Counted from the first letter of the stretch, positions 25,401 through 36,254 are shown. The stretch: 64,000 bases of DNA from Halopseudomonas sabulinigri (GCF_900105255.1 NZ_LT629763.1:2946001-3010000), one strand, 5' to 3'. Program-made: numbers and translations. The notes: generated by a model not told the origin, from the letters alone.

Positions 25401-26771
25401 ATGACCTTTAGAGTTGCCATTCTTGGCGCCGGCCCCAGCGGTCTGGCCCAGTTACGTGCGTTTGAAGCCGCCCGCCGCGACGGTGCCGACATTCCCGAAA
25501 TCGTTTGCTATGAAAAGCAGAGCGATTGGGGTGGCATGTGGAATTACACCTGGCGCACCGGGCTGGATGCCTACGGTGAGCCAGTCCACGGCAGCATGTA
25601 CCGCTATCTCTGGTCGAATGGCCCCAAGGAATGCCTGGAGTTTGCCGATTACAGCTTTGAGGAGCATTTTGGCCGGCCTATCGCTTCCTACCCACCGCGC
25701 GCTGTGCTGCGCGATTACATCATGGGGCGCGTGGCCAAGAGCAATATGCGCGAGCATATTCGCTTCAACACGGCGGTGCACTGGGTGGATTATGACGCGG
25801 CCACCGGCAAGTTTGCCGTCACCGCACGTGATCTCAAACAGGACGAGCTGAGCACCGAAGAATTTGATCATGTGATCATTGCCACCGGCCACTTTTCGAC
25901 CCCCAATGCGCCCTACTTCGAAGGGTTGGAGCAGTTCCCGGGCCGTGTGCTGCACGCACATGATTTTCGCGACGCTTGCGAGTTTCAGGGCAAGGATCTG
26001 CTGCTGATTGGCAGCAGCTATTCGGCCGAAGACATCGGCACCCAGTGCCACAAGTACGGCGCCCGGTCGGTGACCTTCAGTTATCGCACCAAGCCGATGG
26101 GCTTCGACTGGCCGGAGTCCTTTTCCGAGGTGCCGCTGCTGACCGGGGTAACCGGCAAGACTGCGCACTTCCAGGACGGCACCAGCAAGGATGTGGATGC
26201 CATCATCCTGTGTACGGGTTATCAGCATCACTTCCCGTTCCTGCCCAACGAGCTGACGTTGACCACGCATAACCGCTTGTACCCCGAGGGGCTGTACAAG
26301 GGCATCGTCTCGCTGGCCAACCCCAAGCTGTTCTTCCTGGGTATGCAGGATCAGTACTACACCTTCAACATGTTTGACGCCCAGGCCTGGTACGCACGTG
26401 ACCTGATGATGGGACGCATCGCGCTGCCGGACGCCGCGGCGATGGCTGCCGATACCCGTGATTGGGTGGCGCAGGAAGAGCAGGTGGCCGATCCCTTTGC
26501 AGCCATCGACTTTCAGGCAGCTTATATTCTCGACCTGCTTGGCCCGACCGATTATCCGGCCTTTGATGTGACCAAAGTCGCGGAGATCTTCAAGGAGTGG
26601 GAGCACCACAAGGAAGCGGACATCCTCGGCTACCGCAACAAAAGCTACCGCTCGACGTTAACCGGCACTCTGGCGCCGGTGCATCACACGCCCTGGATGG
26701 ATGCCATGGACGACTCGCTGGAAGCCTTCCTCGCCGAAGCGGCAACCAAGCCAGCCAAGGAACGCGCATGA
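25401..26771 (+). CDS. tmm: Trimethylamine monooxygenase (flavin-containing)
   Basis: 456 residues. The enzyme oxidises trimethylamine to TMAO with FAD, NADPH and O2 in the cytosol. The FAD motif GAGPSGL is at residues 9-15, the FMO signature in [11 protein letters not shown], and the NADPH motif in [33 protein letters not shown] and [20 protein letters not shown], with [17 protein letters not shown] near the end, are diagnostic for bacterial Tmm against other FMOs. The ATG at 25401 follows GGAG. The DMT transporter start overlaps its stop (ATGA). Methylated sulfides and indole are known side substrates of some Tmm enzymes. Confidence 0.92.
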   Translation: MTFRVAILGAGPSGLAQLRAFEAARRDGADIPEIVCYEKQSDWGGMWNYTWRTGLDAYGEPVHGSMYRYLWSNGPKECLEFADYSFEEHFGRPIASYPPRAVLRDYIMGRVAKSNMREHIRFNTAVHWVDYDAATGKFAVTARDLKQDELSTEEFDHVIIATGHFSTPNAPYFEGLEQFPGRVLHAHDFRDACEFQGKDLLLIGSSYSAEDIGTQCHKYGARSVTFSYRTKPMGFDWPESFSEVPLLTGVTGKTAHFQDGTSKDVDAIILCTGYQHHFPFLPNELTLTTHNRLYPEGLYKGIVSLANPKLFFLGMQDQYYTFNMFDAQAWYARDLMMGRIALPDAAAMAADTRDWVAQEEQVADPFAAIDFQAAYILDLLGPTDYPAFDVTKVAEIFKEWEHHKEADILGYRNKSYRSTLTGTLAPVHHTPWMDAMDDSLEAFLAEAATKPAKERA

Positions 26772-27859
26772 GCCAGCCCAGCCTGAGTCAGGCGCGTGCA
26801 CGGTTTACCGCCAGCAGCATTCGCTGGGGCTTCATGTGGGCCATGTGGTGCGCGGTGCTGTGGGGCGCTTGGTATCTGCCGGGTTCTGCGGTCTGGTTTG
26901 AGGCGCCCTATGTGGATCTCAGCTACGACACCAATGCCGAGCTGTTACTCGCGGCCGCTGTGCTGACCACCTTCAACGCGGTGGCGGTGTTGTTCTTCCT
27001 GTTCGTGTGGAATGGCGTGCTGGGCAAATGGGGCGAGTACCTGCGTACGCTGCGGCAGATGCGCTACATCTCCAAGTGGTTCTTCATTGGCGCCATTTTT
27101 GGCGGACCGATGGCGATCTTCGGCTCCTATCTGGCTATCGGTTATATCGGCGGGGCCTTTGCGGCCATCTCGGCGCTGATGTACCCGATCATCGGTGCCA
27201 CCCTGGCGCGGCTCTGGTATCAGGAGAAAATTACCCGCCGCGCGGCTGTAGGTATTTTCATCATTCTGGCCGGCGGCGTGACTGTCTATGCGCCGGGCAT
27301 CATGGCGGAAATCAACGGCACTGGCGACGCGGGTTGGCTTGGGTACCTGGGCGGGGCCATGGCCGCCATTGGCTGGGGCGTCGAGGGGGCTATTGCCGGG
27401 CGCGGCCTGGATGTGGCTGACCCAGATGTAGGCATCACCGTGCGCTTCACCGCCGAGGTGCTGTATTGGGTCGTGCTCATATTGCCGGGCATTTATCTGT
27501 TCACTGACCAACCGGTGGTGGAGCTGGTGACGGCCACCTTCAACTGGGCGGCCATCGGCTGGCTGATGCTGGCGGGCGTGACCTTCGCCTTCTGCTATGT
27601 CTCCTGGTACAAGTCGTTCCCGCTGATCGGCGTAGGGCGCGGCCAGGCGATTGCGGCTCTGTACGGCCTGTTTGCGGTGATCTTTCTGGCGGCCTTTACG
27701 CTCAAGTTTCCGGAGTGGAATTTCCTCGCCGGGCTGGTGCTGTTTGTGGCCGGTGGTTTTGTGATGTTTACCGAAGGTAACGACGTGCTTGAAGTGGTCC
27801 GTGCCGTATCGTCCGATCGCGAAAAAGCCAACGCCGCCGCTGATGCGGGCAACCTGTGA
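26768..27859 (+). CDS. DMT/EamA-family transporter in the tmm operon
   Basis: 363 residues with ten predicted membrane helices in two EamA-like repeats ([20 protein letters not shown] in the first; [20 protein letters not shown] in the second). It overlaps tmm by ATGA, so the two are translationally coupled. It is larger than typical EamA proteins because of an N-terminal loop after helix 1. It probably moves a methylated amine, TMAO or a related compound, but the substrate and direction are inference from context. Confidence 0.82.
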   Translation: MSQPSLSQARARFTASSIRWGFMWAMWCAVLWGAWYLPGSAVWFEAPYVDLSYDTNAELLLAAAVLTTFNAVAVLFFLFVWNGVLGKWGEYLRTLRQMRYISKWFFIGAIFGGPMAIFGSYLAIGYIGGAFAAISALMYPIIGATLARLWYQEKITRRAAVGIFIILAGGVTVYAPGIMAEINGTGDAGWLGYLGGAMAAIGWGVEGAIAGRGLDVADPDVGITVRFTAEVLYWVVLILPGIYLFTDQPVVELVTATFNWAAIGWLMLAGVTFAFCYVSWYKSFPLIGVGRGQAIAALYGLFAVIFLAAFTLKFPEWNFLAGLVLFVAGGFVMFTEGNDVLEVVRAVSSDREKANAAADAGNL

Positions 27860-27874
27860 TCATTGGAGCAACCC

Positions 27875-28168
27875 ATGAATAAATTGCATATGAAGGGCCG
27901 CATTCTTCAGCTGATTAATGCGCAGCAGGATGTGGGTATATGGGATTGGCAAGTCGCCGATGCGCTCTTGGCTGAGTACGGTTTGAGCGGTGCTTACTGG
28001 CGGGGTAATACCCGCGTCACCCTGACCGATCTGTTCTCCAGTAGCATCATCGAAAGCGTTGAAGAGACCTTGGATGATCAGGCCTATTTCGGCAAAGGTC
28101 GCGTGCTGTTCAAGTTTCGGCTTAACGACTTTGGTCGGCAACGCATGCGCGATACCGCACTGGTTTAA
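27875..28168 (+). CDS. 97-residue protein in the tmm operon, unknown function
   Basis: Start at 27875, with TTGGAG 8 bases upstream, 15 bases after the transporter stop. The chain looks like a winged helix: KGRILQLINAQQDVGIWDWQ, then VADALLAEYGLSGAYWRGNT and a C-terminal VLFKFRLNDFGRQRMRDTAL that resembles a wing and dimer helix. It may be a small DNA-binding regulator of the operon; this is by eye only. No family recognised. Confidence 0.65.
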   Translation: MNKLHMKGRILQLINAQQDVGIWDWQVADALLAEYGLSGAYWRGNTRVTLTDLFSSSIIESVEETLDDQAYFGKGRVLFKFRLNDFGRQRMRDTALV

Positions 28169-28206
28169 TAACCGGTGCGACTTGCCACTCTCATCAAGGA
28201 GCTACC

Positions 28207-28317
28207 ATGTCTGATTTTTGGGGTTTTCCGGGGGCTGATATGCTCGCCGTTGCCGTTATCATCGTGCTGAGTGGCCTGGCGCTGTACCAGGCTCGCACCT
28301 TTGTAACCAAGCTGTAA
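28207..28317 (+). CDS. 36-residue membrane microprotein
   Basis: A short gene starting at 28207 with an excellent AAGGAG 6 bases upstream. It encodes one transmembrane helix (MLAVAVIIVLSGLALYQART) preceded by MSDFWGFPGAD and followed by FVTKL. It lies 38 bases after the 97-residue gene and just before a strong hairpin, so it is the last gene of the tmm operon. It could be a small subunit or modulator of the DMT transporter; that is inference. Confidence 0.65.
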   Translation: MSDFWGFPGADMLAVAVIIVLSGLALYQARTFVTKL

Positions 28318-28327
28318 GCGGTTGAAA

Positions 28328-28351
28328 CCGGCCGCCTGTTCGGGCGGCCGG
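28328..28351. terminator. Hairpin between convergent genes
   Basis: CCGGCCGCC / GGCGGCCGG, a perfect 9-bp GC-rich stem with a 6-base loop, 11 bases after the microprotein stop and before the convergent lipoprotein gene. No T-tract follows, so its terminator role is probable but not certain. Confidence 0.6.
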
Positions 28352-28370
28352 TGCACTAACCAAGACGGCT

Positions 28371-28925
28371 TCAGTTGGTCAGCAGACCGTCATTCTTCAT
28401 ACGTGTTACCAGGTTCCGGTAAGTGTTTTGGTACACGTCCTGTTCGACTGTCAGCGGGTTGCCGGTAAAGGGCATGGCCAGCAGCATGGGCAGCCATATG
28501 ACCATGGTGGCGGAGTCGGAGACGTCATATTTGTATTCCTTCTCGCCTTCGATGGCCGTGGCCTTGAGGTGTACGCGCAGCTTGGCCCATGAGGGAATCA
28601 CGCCAAAGGTGAAGCCCGAGATCATCGCCGGGATAGCGGCACCGGGGGTGCTGTGATCCACGGCCACGCCGTCGATCACGATGTCGGCCTGGTCTGCGGT
28701 GTCGACAATGTCGCAGCAACCGGAGGCGCGAATGGCGGCATCAAAGTGCCTTTTGTGCGCAGCGTTGCCTTCGCGGCCGCGCCAGCTGCTGTATACCTTT
28801 ACGGGCTGCTGGTTCTGCACGGCGTAGCTCTCGCGATCTAGCGTTGGCAGGTCGTTGGCTTTAAAGGCGGCGCAGCCGGAAGTCATCAGGGTGGCGGTGA
28901 TGACGAGCATTCCTAGTCTTTTCAT
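28371..28925 (-). CDS. Lipoprotein, unknown function
   Basis: 184 residues. MKRLGMLVITATLMTSGCAA carries a lipobox T-S-G-C (Cys18). The mature part (VKVYSSWRGREGNAAHKRHF, then ADIVIDGVAVDHSTPGAA) looks like an alpha/beta domain, with a hydrophobic MVIWLPMLLAMPFTGNPL segment near the C terminus. Possibly outer-membrane. I do not recognise the family; it is a single gene convergent with the tmm operon. Confidence 0.75.
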   Translation of the reverse strand: MKRLGMLVITATLMTSGCAAFKANDLPTLDRESYAVQNQQPVKVYSSWRGREGNAAHKRHFDAAIRASGCCDIVDTADQADIVIDGVAVDHSTPGAAIPAMISGFTFGVIPSWAKLRVHLKATAIEGEKEYKYDVSDSATMVIWLPMLLAMPFTGNPLTVEQDVYQNTYRNLVTRMKNDGLLTN

Positions 28926-29268
28926 TTTTTGTGTTCTTCTTGGTTTTTATAGTGGGCACAGATTAGGGGCGTGGCGGACAGGCGTCGGCCAACGTAGCGT
29001 GGTTACGTTTGTGTGCGGTTAACTCCTCTGTGGCGATGGCCACGACAGCAGGTCAGAGATGGGCTTGATTGTTTGCAGGCAGCATCTGCCGGGCCGCGGT
29101 TGAACGGCGGGCATGGCTAGATGAGGAGGGCGCGTCAGCGGGGTATCTCGGGGTAGATCGGCTGGCAGTCCCTTGCCTGCGGCAAGAATAATCCAGCCCA
29201 ATGCCGGCTCCAAGTGTTTTGTTGCGGTTTTGCTACAGCCTTGCTAACGGTGCTGGGCGGCTGCCCGG
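28926..29268. other. Non-coding region
   Basis: 343 bases upstream of the lipoprotein gene and downstream of the ZIP gene. Open frames are short, without ribosome sites. No recognisable RNA, repeat or terminator apart from weak GC-rich dyads. Confidence 0.5.
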
Positions 29269-29967
29269 CTAGGCCAGCTGATCAAGATAAAGCGCCAGGA
29301 TCAATCCGATCGCCGTGGCGATGCCAGCCCAGTAGGCATCCTCTTTAAAGGCCTTGGGAAAGACCTCGGTTGCGAGCGAAGCAACCACCGCGCCACCAGC
29401 GAAACATTGGATCAATGCCAGCAACTGCTGTGGCGCATCGTCCATGAGGACGTTGCCTGCCAGTGCGGCAATCGACAGCAGCACGGCGGTCGCTGCCCAC
29501 AGGGCAAATACTTTGCCTTTGGACTTGCCGGACTCTGCCATTTCCTTCGCGCCGCCGGCGGCTTCCGGCAGGTTGGAGAGAAAAATGGAGCCAGACAGCG
29601 CCGCTACCTGCAGCGGCCCGGCACCGATCAGCGCGACCCCCAGCGCGAGGTTTTCCGGAATGCCATCCAGGGTGATGGCCGCCAGCAAACCGCCGCCGCT
29701 GGCGGAGCCCCACTTCTTTTTCACCAGATAGGCCAGCCCGGTAAACACCGCGGCGCCCAGCAGCACCAGGGCAAAAGCCTGCCACAGCGGCGCTTTTTTC
29801 ATCGCAGGTTCAATCAACTCCAGCACCGCCGAGACGATCAAGGCGCCACCGGCCAGCGCCACAATAAACCCTTCCAATGGCTTGGGCAGACGCCCGTAAA
29901 TCCCCCAGGCTGCACCGAGCAGTAGGGCGCCGGAAACAACCAGAATAACGACGATGGTGAGCAGCAT
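29269..29967 (-). CDS. ZIP-family metal transporter
   Basis: 232 residues with about eight membrane helices. Helix 4 carries LLAAITLDGIPENLALGVAL, where DGIPEN takes the place of the usual HNxPEG metal site; helix 5 has NLPEAAGGAKEMAES. This variant is known in one ZIP subgroup. Likely uptake or export of a divalent metal across the inner membrane. There is no Zur or Fur box that I can identify upstream. Confidence 0.8.
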   Translation of the reverse strand: MLLTIVVILVVSGALLLGAAWGIYGRLPKPLEGFIVALAGGALIVSAVLELIEPAMKKAPLWQAFALVLLGAAVFTGLAYLVKKKWGSASGGGLLAAITLDGIPENLALGVALIGAGPLQVAALSGSIFLSNLPEAAGGAKEMAESGKSKGKVFALWAATAVLLSIAALAGNVLMDDAPQQLLALIQCFAGGAVVASLATEVFPKAFKEDAYWAGIATAIGLILALYLDQLA

Positions 29968-30122
29968 GCAGTGACCTTATAAAAGCGCCGCCTGGCGTAA
30001 GTAGGGCTGAGGGCGCCGCGTTGATGTTCTTTGTCTGCTTGGAGAGGTGGCGGCTGTAAATAGTTTCCGTAAGCCGCGCTGCGACAGAGAGGTGGAGGAC
30101 GCCGGGAGGCTGCGTCAGTCGC

Positions 30123-30830
30123 TCAGTAGAGCCGGGCCAGCAGCGCGGTGACCGCCGTTTCCACGCGCAAAATCCGCTCGCCGAGCTGCACCGGCTGCAT
30201 GCCGGCCTCGGTCAGCTTGTCGACTTCATAGGGAATCCAGCCGCCCTCTGGGCCGATGGCCAGGGTGAGCGGTTGGTCGATGCCGCGAGGGCAGGCGGGG
30301 TGTTCGCCGGGGTGCGCGACCAGCGCGAGCTGGTTGTTGATCAGGCCCGGCAGCTGATCCTCGACGAAGGGTTTGAAGCGCTTCTCGATGCGTACGTTCG
30401 GCAGCACGGTGTCGCGCGCCTGCTCCAGGCCGAGCAGCAAATTCTCGCGCACAACCTCGGGCTTCAGGAACGGCGTTTGCCAGAAGCTTTTTTCTACCCG
30501 GTAGCTGTTCAGTAGGATGATCTCGGGTACGCCGAGGGTGGCGCAGTGCTGCAGGATGCGGCGGAACATTTTGGGCCGGGGCATCGCCAGCAACAGGGTA
30601 AGCGGCAGTTTGGCTGGCGGTGGCGTGCTGAGCTGAACGCTGAGCTCTGCGTGGCTGCTGGTCAGTGCGGTGACCTCGCCCTGGCCCATCAGGCCGTTGA
30701 TGCGGCCTACGCGCAGGCTGTCGCCAACCGCGACCTGCTGAATCTCAAGCATATGCGCCAGCCGGCGGCCACTCAGGCGCACCTGGTGTTCAGCGGTAAA
30801 ATCGCCGTCTTCCAGCAGCAGCAGGTTCAT
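30123..30830 (-). CDS. rsmE: 16S rRNA m3U1498 methyltransferase
   Basis: 235 residues. A SPOUT-class methyltransferase that modifies U1498 of 16S rRNA. The C-terminal knot carries [19 protein letters not shown] and [20 protein letters not shown]; the N-terminal PUA-like domain starts [12 protein letters not shown]. Its ATG overlaps the tatC stop, so it is coupled to the tat genes. Confidence 0.95.
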   Translation of the reverse strand: MNLLLLEDGDFTAEHQVRLSGRRLAHMLEIQQVAVGDSLRVGRINGLMGQGEVTALTSSHAELSVQLSTPPPAKLPLTLLLAMPRPKMFRRILQHCATLGVPEIILLNSYRVEKSFWQTPFLKPEVVRENLLLGLEQARDTVLPNVRIEKRFKPFVEDQLPGLINNQLALVAHPGEHPACPRGIDQPLTLAIGPEGGWIPYEVDKLTEAGMQPVQLGERILRVETAVTALLARLY

Positions 30831-31615
30831 GCGGCGGGGGTGTCTTGCTCGTCGGCCTGATCGTTGCGCGGGCGCGCGCGGACAAAGCGGCTGAACACGA
30901 TGCCCACTTCATACAGCAGCCACATGGGCACGGCCAGCAGGGTCTGCGAGATGACGTCCGGCGGGGTCAGCACCATGCCGATGGCAAAGCAGCCGACCAC
31001 CACATAGGGGCGCGCTTTGGTCAGCGACTGCACATCGACAATACCCACCAGTACCAGCAGCACGGTGGCCACCGGAATCTCGAACGACAGGCCAAAAGCC
31101 ATGAATAGGGTGAGTACGAAGTCGAGGTAGCTGTTGATGTCGGTCATCACCGCCACGCCTTCGGGCGCGGTGCTGGTAAAAAAGCCGAATACCAGCGGGA
31201 ACACCACGTAATAGGCGAACGCCATGCCGCTGTAGAACAGCACTATGCTGGAGGCGAGCAGGGGCACGGCCAGGCGCTTCTCGTGTTTGTACAGGCCGGG
31301 GGCGATAAAGCTCCAGATCTGGTGCAGCACAAAAGGCATGGCCAGAAACAGCGCGCTGATCAGCGTCAGCTTGAAGGGCGTCAGAAAGGGCGAGGCCACA
31401 TCGGTGGCGATCATGCTGGTGCCTTCGGGCATCAGCGCGCGCAGCGGCTCGGAGACGAAGCTGTAGATGTCGTTGGCGAAGTAGAACAGCCCAGCGAAGA
31501 TCACCAGCCAGATACAGACGATGCGCAGCAGACGTGAGCGCAGCTCGGTCAGGTGCGCGACCAGCGGCATGTCACCGCCGGTGTTGGCCGGTGGCGGCAG
31601 TTCAGGGTTGCTCAT
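30827..31615 (-). CDS. tatC: Sec-independent translocase subunit TatC
   Basis: 262 residues from the ATG at 31615; an in-frame ATG 21 bases upstream is an alternative. Six membrane helices. The cytosolic N-terminal signature [17 protein letters not shown], which binds the twin-arginine signal, and the FAPG-like [13 protein letters not shown] loop are present. Last of tatA-tatB-tatC, with tatB overlapping its 5' end. Confidence 0.95.
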   Translation of the reverse strand: MSNPELPPPANTGGDMPLVAHLTELRSRLLRIVCIWLVIFAGLFYFANDIYSFVSEPLRALMPEGTSMIATDVASPFLTPFKLTLISALFLAMPFVLHQIWSFIAPGLYKHEKRLAVPLLASSIVLFYSGMAFAYYVVFPLVFGFFTSTAPEGVAVMTDINSYLDFVLTLFMAFGLSFEIPVATVLLVLVGIVDVQSLTKARPYVVVGCFAIGMVLTPPDVISQTLLAVPMWLLYEVGIVFSRFVRARPRNDQADEQDTPAA

Positions 31616-32012
31616 GGCGGGGTGCTTGCTGGTCATGGGGTTCTTCAGCGGCAGATTCGTCGGACGTCTGTGGCGGCGCGGGCGTAGCTCCGACCTTGGG
31701 TACAGTCTGCGGCGTTGGCGTTACACTTTGTTGACCGGCAGGTTTCACGTTGCTGCTGCCCTTGGCCGGGCTACCGCCATTCAGGCCGTGCTTGTCGAGC
31801 TCGGCCATGATGCGCTCGTTGTGCAGCTGCTGACGGATTTCATCGGCACCGATCTCACGCTCGACCTGGCTGCGCACCTCCGAAAAGCCGCGCTTGATCC
31901 GGCCGATGGTCAGGCTCACAGTGCGAATGGCGCCGGGCAGGCGCTCCGGGCCAAGTACCAGCAGGGCGAGAACCGCCACCACCAGCATTTCCAGAAAGCC
32001 GATGTCGAACAT
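31602..32012 (-). CDS. tatB: Sec-independent translocase subunit TatB
   Basis: 136 residues. One N-terminal helix ([20 protein letters not shown]) with the glutamate at position 8, followed by [20 protein letters not shown], an amphipathic helix, and a long variable proline-rich tail. It forms the signal-receptor complex with TatC. It starts 19 bases after the tatA stop. Confidence 0.95.
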   Translation of the reverse strand: MFDIGFLEMLVVAVLALLVLGPERLPGAIRTVSLTIGRIKRGFSEVRSQVEREIGADEIRQQLHNERIMAELDKHGLNGGSPAKGSSNVKPAGQQSVTPTPQTVPKVGATPAPPQTSDESAAEEPHDQQAPRHEQP

Positions 32013-32031
32013 GGGTCAGGGCCTGTTGAGG

Positions 32032-32262
32032 TTACGGCTTGGACTGAGTGTCCTGTTTGTGCTCTTCGGCCTTGGCATCCAGGGTTTCGCCGGGCTTGCT
32101 CTCGACCGAGGGCTTGTCATCGTCGTTCATGGATTTGCGAAAGCCCTTGATGGCTTCACCCAGATCACCGCCGATGTTTTTCAGACGCTTGGTGCCAAAC
32201 AGCAGAATGACGATCGCCAGTACGATCAACAGCTGCCACAGACTGATTCCGCCAAAACCCAT
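32032..32262 (-). CDS. tatA: Sec-independent translocase subunit TatA
   Basis: 76 residues. A short membrane helix ([20 protein letters not shown]) then the amphipathic [20 protein letters not shown], the FGxxKLP-type hinge and helix of TatA, and a charged tail. It oligomerises to form the transport pore. First gene of the tat unit, 25 bases after hisE. Confidence 0.95.
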   Translation of the reverse strand: MGFGGISLWQLLIVLAIVILLFGTKRLKNIGGDLGEAIKGFRKSMNDDDKPSVESKPGETLDAKAEEHKQDTQSKP

Positions 32263-32287
32263 TACAACCTCCGGGGCAGAGCCCTGT

Positions 32288-32617
32288 TTACTTTGCGCGA
32301 GCGGCTTTCTCTTCCAGACCGGAGAGGTCGAAGCGGCGCTCTAGTTCTTTAAGAATGTCATCGGGGCCGAGGCCCAGGTGACTGAGCATGACCAGTGAGT
32401 GGAACCACAGGTCAGCAGTTTCGTAGATCAGCTCGGACTTGTCGTCGCTGTGTTGGCAGTCCTTGGCGGCGAGCAGTGTTTCTGTGCACTCCTCACCGAC
32501 CTTTTCAAGAATCTTGTTCAGGCCCTTGGCGTGCAGGCTGGCCACATAGGACGAGTCGGCGGCGGCCTGTTTGCGCTGCTCCAGCACGGCGGCCAGTTGG
32601 CTCAGGGTATCAGACAT
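32288..32617 (-). CDS. hisE: Phosphoribosyl-ATP pyrophosphatase
   Basis: 109 residues, a MazG-fold all-helical hydrolase for the second step of histidine biosynthesis. [20 protein letters not shown] and [20 protein letters not shown] carry the metal-binding glutamates and aspartate. Separate from hisI, as in pseudomonads, in contrast to the HisIE fusion of enterics. Confidence 0.95.
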   Translation of the reverse strand: MSDTLSQLAAVLEQRKQAAADSSYVASLHAKGLNKILEKVGEECTETLLAAKDCQHSDDKSELIYETADLWFHSLVMLSHLGLGPDDILKELERRFDLSGLEEKAARAK

Positions 32618-32623
32618 GCTGGG

Positions 32624-33037
32624 TTACTCTTTCGGGTTCTTGTAGAGATCGGCCGGGTCTTTGATCACCGCATCCACGGTTTGCCACTGGCCGTCTTTCA
32701 ATACGCGATAAAAACAGCTCTGACGGCCTGTATGGCAGGCAATGCCGCCGATCTGCTCGACCTGCAGAATGATCACATCGGCATCGCAGTCCAGCCGCAG
32801 CTCATGCAGCTGCTGCACATTGCCCGACTCTTCGCCCTTGCGCCACAGCCGGTTGCGCGAGCGCGACCAGTAAATGCCGCGGCCTTCCTGCACGGTGAGT
32901 TGCAGGGCTTCACGGTTCATCCAGGCGACCATCAGCACGCGCTGGGTATGCACATCCTGGGCAATCGCCGGTACCAGCCCGTCGGCATCCCATTTGATGC
33001 TGTCGAGCCAGTCGTTGTTGGGGGTTGAATCGGTCAT
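32624..33037 (-). CDS. hisI: Phosphoribosyl-AMP cyclohydrolase
   Basis: 137 residues. Third step of histidine biosynthesis. [40 protein letters not shown] and the metal-binding [11 protein letters not shown] are canonical, with [11 protein letters not shown] supplying zinc cysteines. hisE follows after 6 bases. Confidence 0.95.
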   Translation of the reverse strand: MTDSTPNNDWLDSIKWDADGLVPAIAQDVHTQRVLMVAWMNREALQLTVQEGRGIYWSRSRNRLWRKGEESGNVQQLHELRLDCDADVIILQVEQIGGIACHTGRQSCFYRVLKDGQWQTVDAVIKDPADLYKNPKE

Positions 33038-33092
33038 GGGACTGTCGTTGTTCGGTTAATCTGCCAAGTGTGCCAGTTCTGCCGGGGGATGA

Positions 33093-34691
33093 CTACGCGC
33101 GGCGCAGAATCAACCAGCCACCCACGGCAATCAGGACCCACTGCGCCGGCGCGGCATTGATCCACAGGTTGGGGTCGCCACCCAGGGTGCTGCTGCCCAG
33201 CACCAGCAGCGCAATACCCGCCACGCGCAGTGCCCACTGATTGCGTTTTGGCTCAGGTGGCTGCTCAACGGGCTGCTCGGCGATCCTGTTCAGGGCCTTT
33301 TGGGTAATCTCGATCAGCGCTGGCACCCGTTCCAGATGCTGTTGCCAGACCTTGGCCTGATGCTGCGGCAGCATGCGCTCACGCATCCAGCGCTCAAGGT
33401 AGGGTTGCGCAGTGCTCCAGAGATCGAGATCGGGATACAGCTGACGGCCCAGGCCTTCGATATTGAGCAGGGTTTTCTGCAGCAGTACCAGTTGCGGCTG
33501 TACTTCCATCTGGAAGCGGCGCGCGGTCTGGAACAGGCGCAGCAACAGCTGGCCGAAGGAGATTTCGCTCAGCGGGCGCTCGAAGATCGGCTCGCAGACG
33601 CTGCGAATGGCCGCTTCAAACTCGTTGACGCGGGTGTCGGCGGGAATCCAGCCGGAGTCGATGTGCAGCTGCGCCACACGGCGATAGTCGCGCTTGAAGA
33701 AGGCCATCAGGTTGCGCGCCAGATAGCTCTGATCTTCCGGGGTCAGGCTGCCGACAATGCCGAAGTCGATAGCAATGTACTGAGGTTCCCACGGGTGCGC
33801 GCGCGAGATGAAGATGTTGCCGGGGTGCATGTCGGCATGGAAAAAGCTGTCGCGAAACACCTGGGTGAAGAAGATCTCGACGCCGCGCTCGGCCAGCTTC
33901 TTCATGTCGGTGCGCTGATCGGCCAGCGCCGCCAGATCAGTGACCGGAATGCCGCTGATGCGCTCCATTACCAAGACCTTGTGGCGGCACCAGTCCCAGT
34001 ACACCTTGGGAATGTACAGCAGGTCGGAGTCTTCAAAGTTGCGCCGCAGCTGCGAGGCGTTGGCGGCTTCGCGGTGCAGATCCAGCTCATCGAAAATGGT
34101 GCGCTCGTAATCCTCGACCACCTCGACCGGGCGCAGGCGGCGACCTTCGGCGGAGACGCGCTCCAGTCCACGGGCGGCCAGGTACAGCCATTGAATGTCC
34201 TGATCGATTACCTCGCCGATAGCCGGGCGCACCACCTTGACCACAACCTCGGTGCCATCGTGCAGCCGTGCGGCATGCACCTGCGCGACCGAGGCCGAGG
34301 CCAGCGGCTCGTCGCTGAATTCGGCAAAGACGCTTTCGATGCTTTGGCCCAACTGCTCCTCGATCCGAGTGCGGGCCTGGTCCGCCGGGAAGGGCGGCAC
34401 CTTGTCCTGCAGAAAGGCCAGCTCCAGCGCGATGTCGTCAGGCATCAGGTCGCGGCGGGTGGAAAGAATCTGGCCGAACTTGATGAACACCGGGCCCAGA
34501 TCTTCGCAGGCCAGGCGCAGCCGCGCGCCACGGCTGAGATCCTTGGGCGCCGGGCGCAAGCGCCAGGGGCCGAGTTTCAGGCCCAGCCGCGCCAGCGCCG
34601 GTAGCGGCAGTTCCAGCAGAATCTGGTCAAGGCGGTAGCGGGTGAAGATGTGCAGGATGCGCAGCAGGCGCGTAAAAGCGGTGAGTCTCAT
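33093..34691 (-). CDS. ubiB: Ubiquinone biosynthesis kinase-like ATPase UbiB
   Basis: 532 residues. ABC1/ADCK protein-kinase-like fold with the KxGQ motif in [16 protein letters not shown], the A-rich loop in [14 protein letters not shown], the catalytic [10 protein letters not shown] and IAIDFGIVG metal site, and two C-terminal membrane helices ([14 protein letters not shown] and [15 protein letters not shown]). It promotes coenzyme Q assembly, probably by extracting lipid intermediates. Its ATG overlaps the ubiJ stop (ATGA). Confidence 0.95.
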   Translation of the reverse strand: MRLTAFTRLLRILHIFTRYRLDQILLELPLPALARLGLKLGPWRLRPAPKDLSRGARLRLACEDLGPVFIKFGQILSTRRDLMPDDIALELAFLQDKVPPFPADQARTRIEEQLGQSIESVFAEFSDEPLASASVAQVHAARLHDGTEVVVKVVRPAIGEVIDQDIQWLYLAARGLERVSAEGRRLRPVEVVEDYERTIFDELDLHREAANASQLRRNFEDSDLLYIPKVYWDWCRHKVLVMERISGIPVTDLAALADQRTDMKKLAERGVEIFFTQVFRDSFFHADMHPGNIFISRAHPWEPQYIAIDFGIVGSLTPEDQSYLARNLMAFFKRDYRRVAQLHIDSGWIPADTRVNEFEAAIRSVCEPIFERPLSEISFGQLLLRLFQTARRFQMEVQPQLVLLQKTLLNIEGLGRQLYPDLDLWSTAQPYLERWMRERMLPQHQAKVWQQHLERVPALIEITQKALNRIAEQPVEQPPEPKRNQWALRVAGIALLVLGSSTLGGDPNLWINAAPAQWVLIAVGGWLILRRA

Positions 34692-35311
34692 GCGTCTGGT
34701 GTGTCCGGGTCGGTTGGGCTGAGCAGGGCGACGCGGGCTTCGAGCCGGTCAAGCTGCAGGCGCATTTCATGGAGTAGTTCGGCGCTGGCGCGGGCTTCGG
34801 CGTTGCCGACCAGCTGGCGGCTTTCTTCGGTCAGGTATTCGCCCAGGGTCATGCGCAGGCTTTCGCGGCTGTCCTTGCCCCATTGGTGGCTGCGGCGCAG
34901 CAGGCTGCCAATGGCATGCGCGGGCACCGGCCCCAACCAGCGGGCCAGCTCGGCTTCACCGTCCAGGCGCAGGTCGCCGAATATGTTCTGCAGGCTCATG
35001 AGCACCTGGCTGTCGCCGGTCAGCTCCAGCTCAGGATGTTGCAGCAGGGCCTTGCGGTCACGGCTGACCAGTAACTTCGCCAGCACGGCACTGGGTGCGC
35101 TCAGCTGGCAGTCGGCCGCGCCGGCATAGGCGTTGAGCAGTTGCATGCGCCCCTCGGCGGGCAGCAGATAGAGCTGCCAGTCGGGCTCGCGGGCGCTGAT
35201 CAGAATGACCTTGCCGGTCAGCGCAGCCAGACGGCGTGCGGTCAGGGCGTCGCGTTGCAGCGCAGCCTCGATGCTGCGCTGCGCGGCGGCCAGCAGTGCC
35301 GCCGGCAACAT
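34688..35311 (-). CDS. ubiJ: Ubiquinone biosynthesis accessory factor UbiJ
   Basis: 207 residues. An N-terminal SCP2 (sterol-carrier-like) lipid-binding domain (residues about 15-110, with [17 protein letters not shown]) and a C-terminal coiled helix ([20 protein letters not shown]). With UbiK it scaffolds the soluble Ubi complex. It is coupled by ATGA overlaps to both ubiE and ubiB. Confidence 0.92.
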   Translation of the reverse strand: MLPAALLAAAQRSIEAALQRDALTARRLAALTGKVILISAREPDWQLYLLPAEGRMQLLNAYAGAADCQLSAPSAVLAKLLVSRDRKALLQHPELELTGDSQVLMSLQNIFGDLRLDGEAELARWLGPVPAHAIGSLLRRSHQWGKDSRESLRMTLGEYLTEESRQLVGNAEARASAELLHEMRLQLDRLEARVALLSPTDPDTPDA

Positions 35312-36072
35312 CAGGGTTTGATCCCCCGGTGCAGGGCTACGATGCCACCGGTCATGTTGTGGTAGGTCACACGGGCAAAGCCGGCCTCGACCATCATCGC
35401 CTTGAGGGTCTCCTGATCGGGGTGCATGCGAATGGACTCGGCCAGATAGCGATAACTGTCCGCATCGTTGGCCACCAGCTTGCCCATGAACGGCAGCAGC
35501 TTGAAGCTGTACTGGTCGTAGGCCTTGGACAGCAGTTCGCTCTTGGGCTTGGAGAACTCCAGAATCAGCAAACGCCCGCCTGGCTTGAGTACCCGCAACA
35601 TGGAGGCGATAGCCGCGTCCTTGTGGGTAACGTTGCGCAAACCAAAGGCGATGGTGATGCAGTCGAAGTAATTGTCGGGGAAGGGCAGCGCTTCGGCGTC
35701 GGCCTGCACAAAGCGCACGTTGCCAGCCACGCCCAGATCAAGCAGACGGTCGCGGCCGACCTTGAGCATCGAAGCATTGATGTCGGCCAGAATCACCTCG
35801 CCCTCGGGGCCCACGCGCTTGGCAAAGCGGCGGGTCAGATCGCCCGTGCCGCCGGCAATATCCAGCACCCGGTTGCCGGGACGCACGCCCGACAGCTCGA
35901 TGGTGAAGCGCTTCCAGATGCGGTGGATGCCGCCGGACATCAGGTCGTTCATGATGTCGTACTTGGCCGCGACCGAATGAAACACCTCGGCGACGCGCTG
36001 CGCCTTCTCGGATTCGGCCACGGTCTGAAAGCCGAAATGGGTGGTGTTGTCGGTGTTCTGCTTGTCGCTCAT
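35311..36072 (-). CDS. ubiE: Ubiquinone/menaquinone C-methyltransferase
   Basis: 253 residues from the ATG at 36072. Class I SAM methyltransferase: [16 protein letters not shown] (motif I), [34 protein letters not shown] and [37 protein letters not shown] is the N-terminal UbiE signature. It methylates DDMQH2 in ubiquinone synthesis. The upstream in-frame extension is not homologous to the family. Confidence 0.95.
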   Translation of the reverse strand: MSDKQNTDNTTHFGFQTVAESEKAQRVAEVFHSVAAKYDIMNDLMSGGIHRIWKRFTIELSGVRPGNRVLDIAGGTGDLTRRFAKRVGPEGEVILADINASMLKVGRDRLLDLGVAGNVRFVQADAEALPFPDNYFDCITIAFGLRNVTHKDAAIASMLRVLKPGGRLLILEFSKPKSELLSKAYDQYSFKLLPFMGKLVANDADSYRYLAESIRMHPDQETLKAMMVEAGFARVTYHNMTGGIVALHRGIKP

Positions 36073-36254
36073 GGAATCAGTCTGCCCTGGCAAAATCAGG
36101 CCCCATTCTAACCACTTTTTCAGGCCCGGCGGAGAATTAGCTGTGCGGCTTGCCGCCACTGTTCCAGCATCTGACGCAATTGCCGGGATGACGTTCCCGA
36201 GGCTTTGCGGCATGCTACAGGGCCACCCAATTGATACACCCCATGGAGTAGTCG

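Noticed and set aside
33300..34604. A 434-codon open frame antisense to ubiB
   Set aside because: Shadow of ubiB codon bias; no ribosome site and no recognisable motifs.
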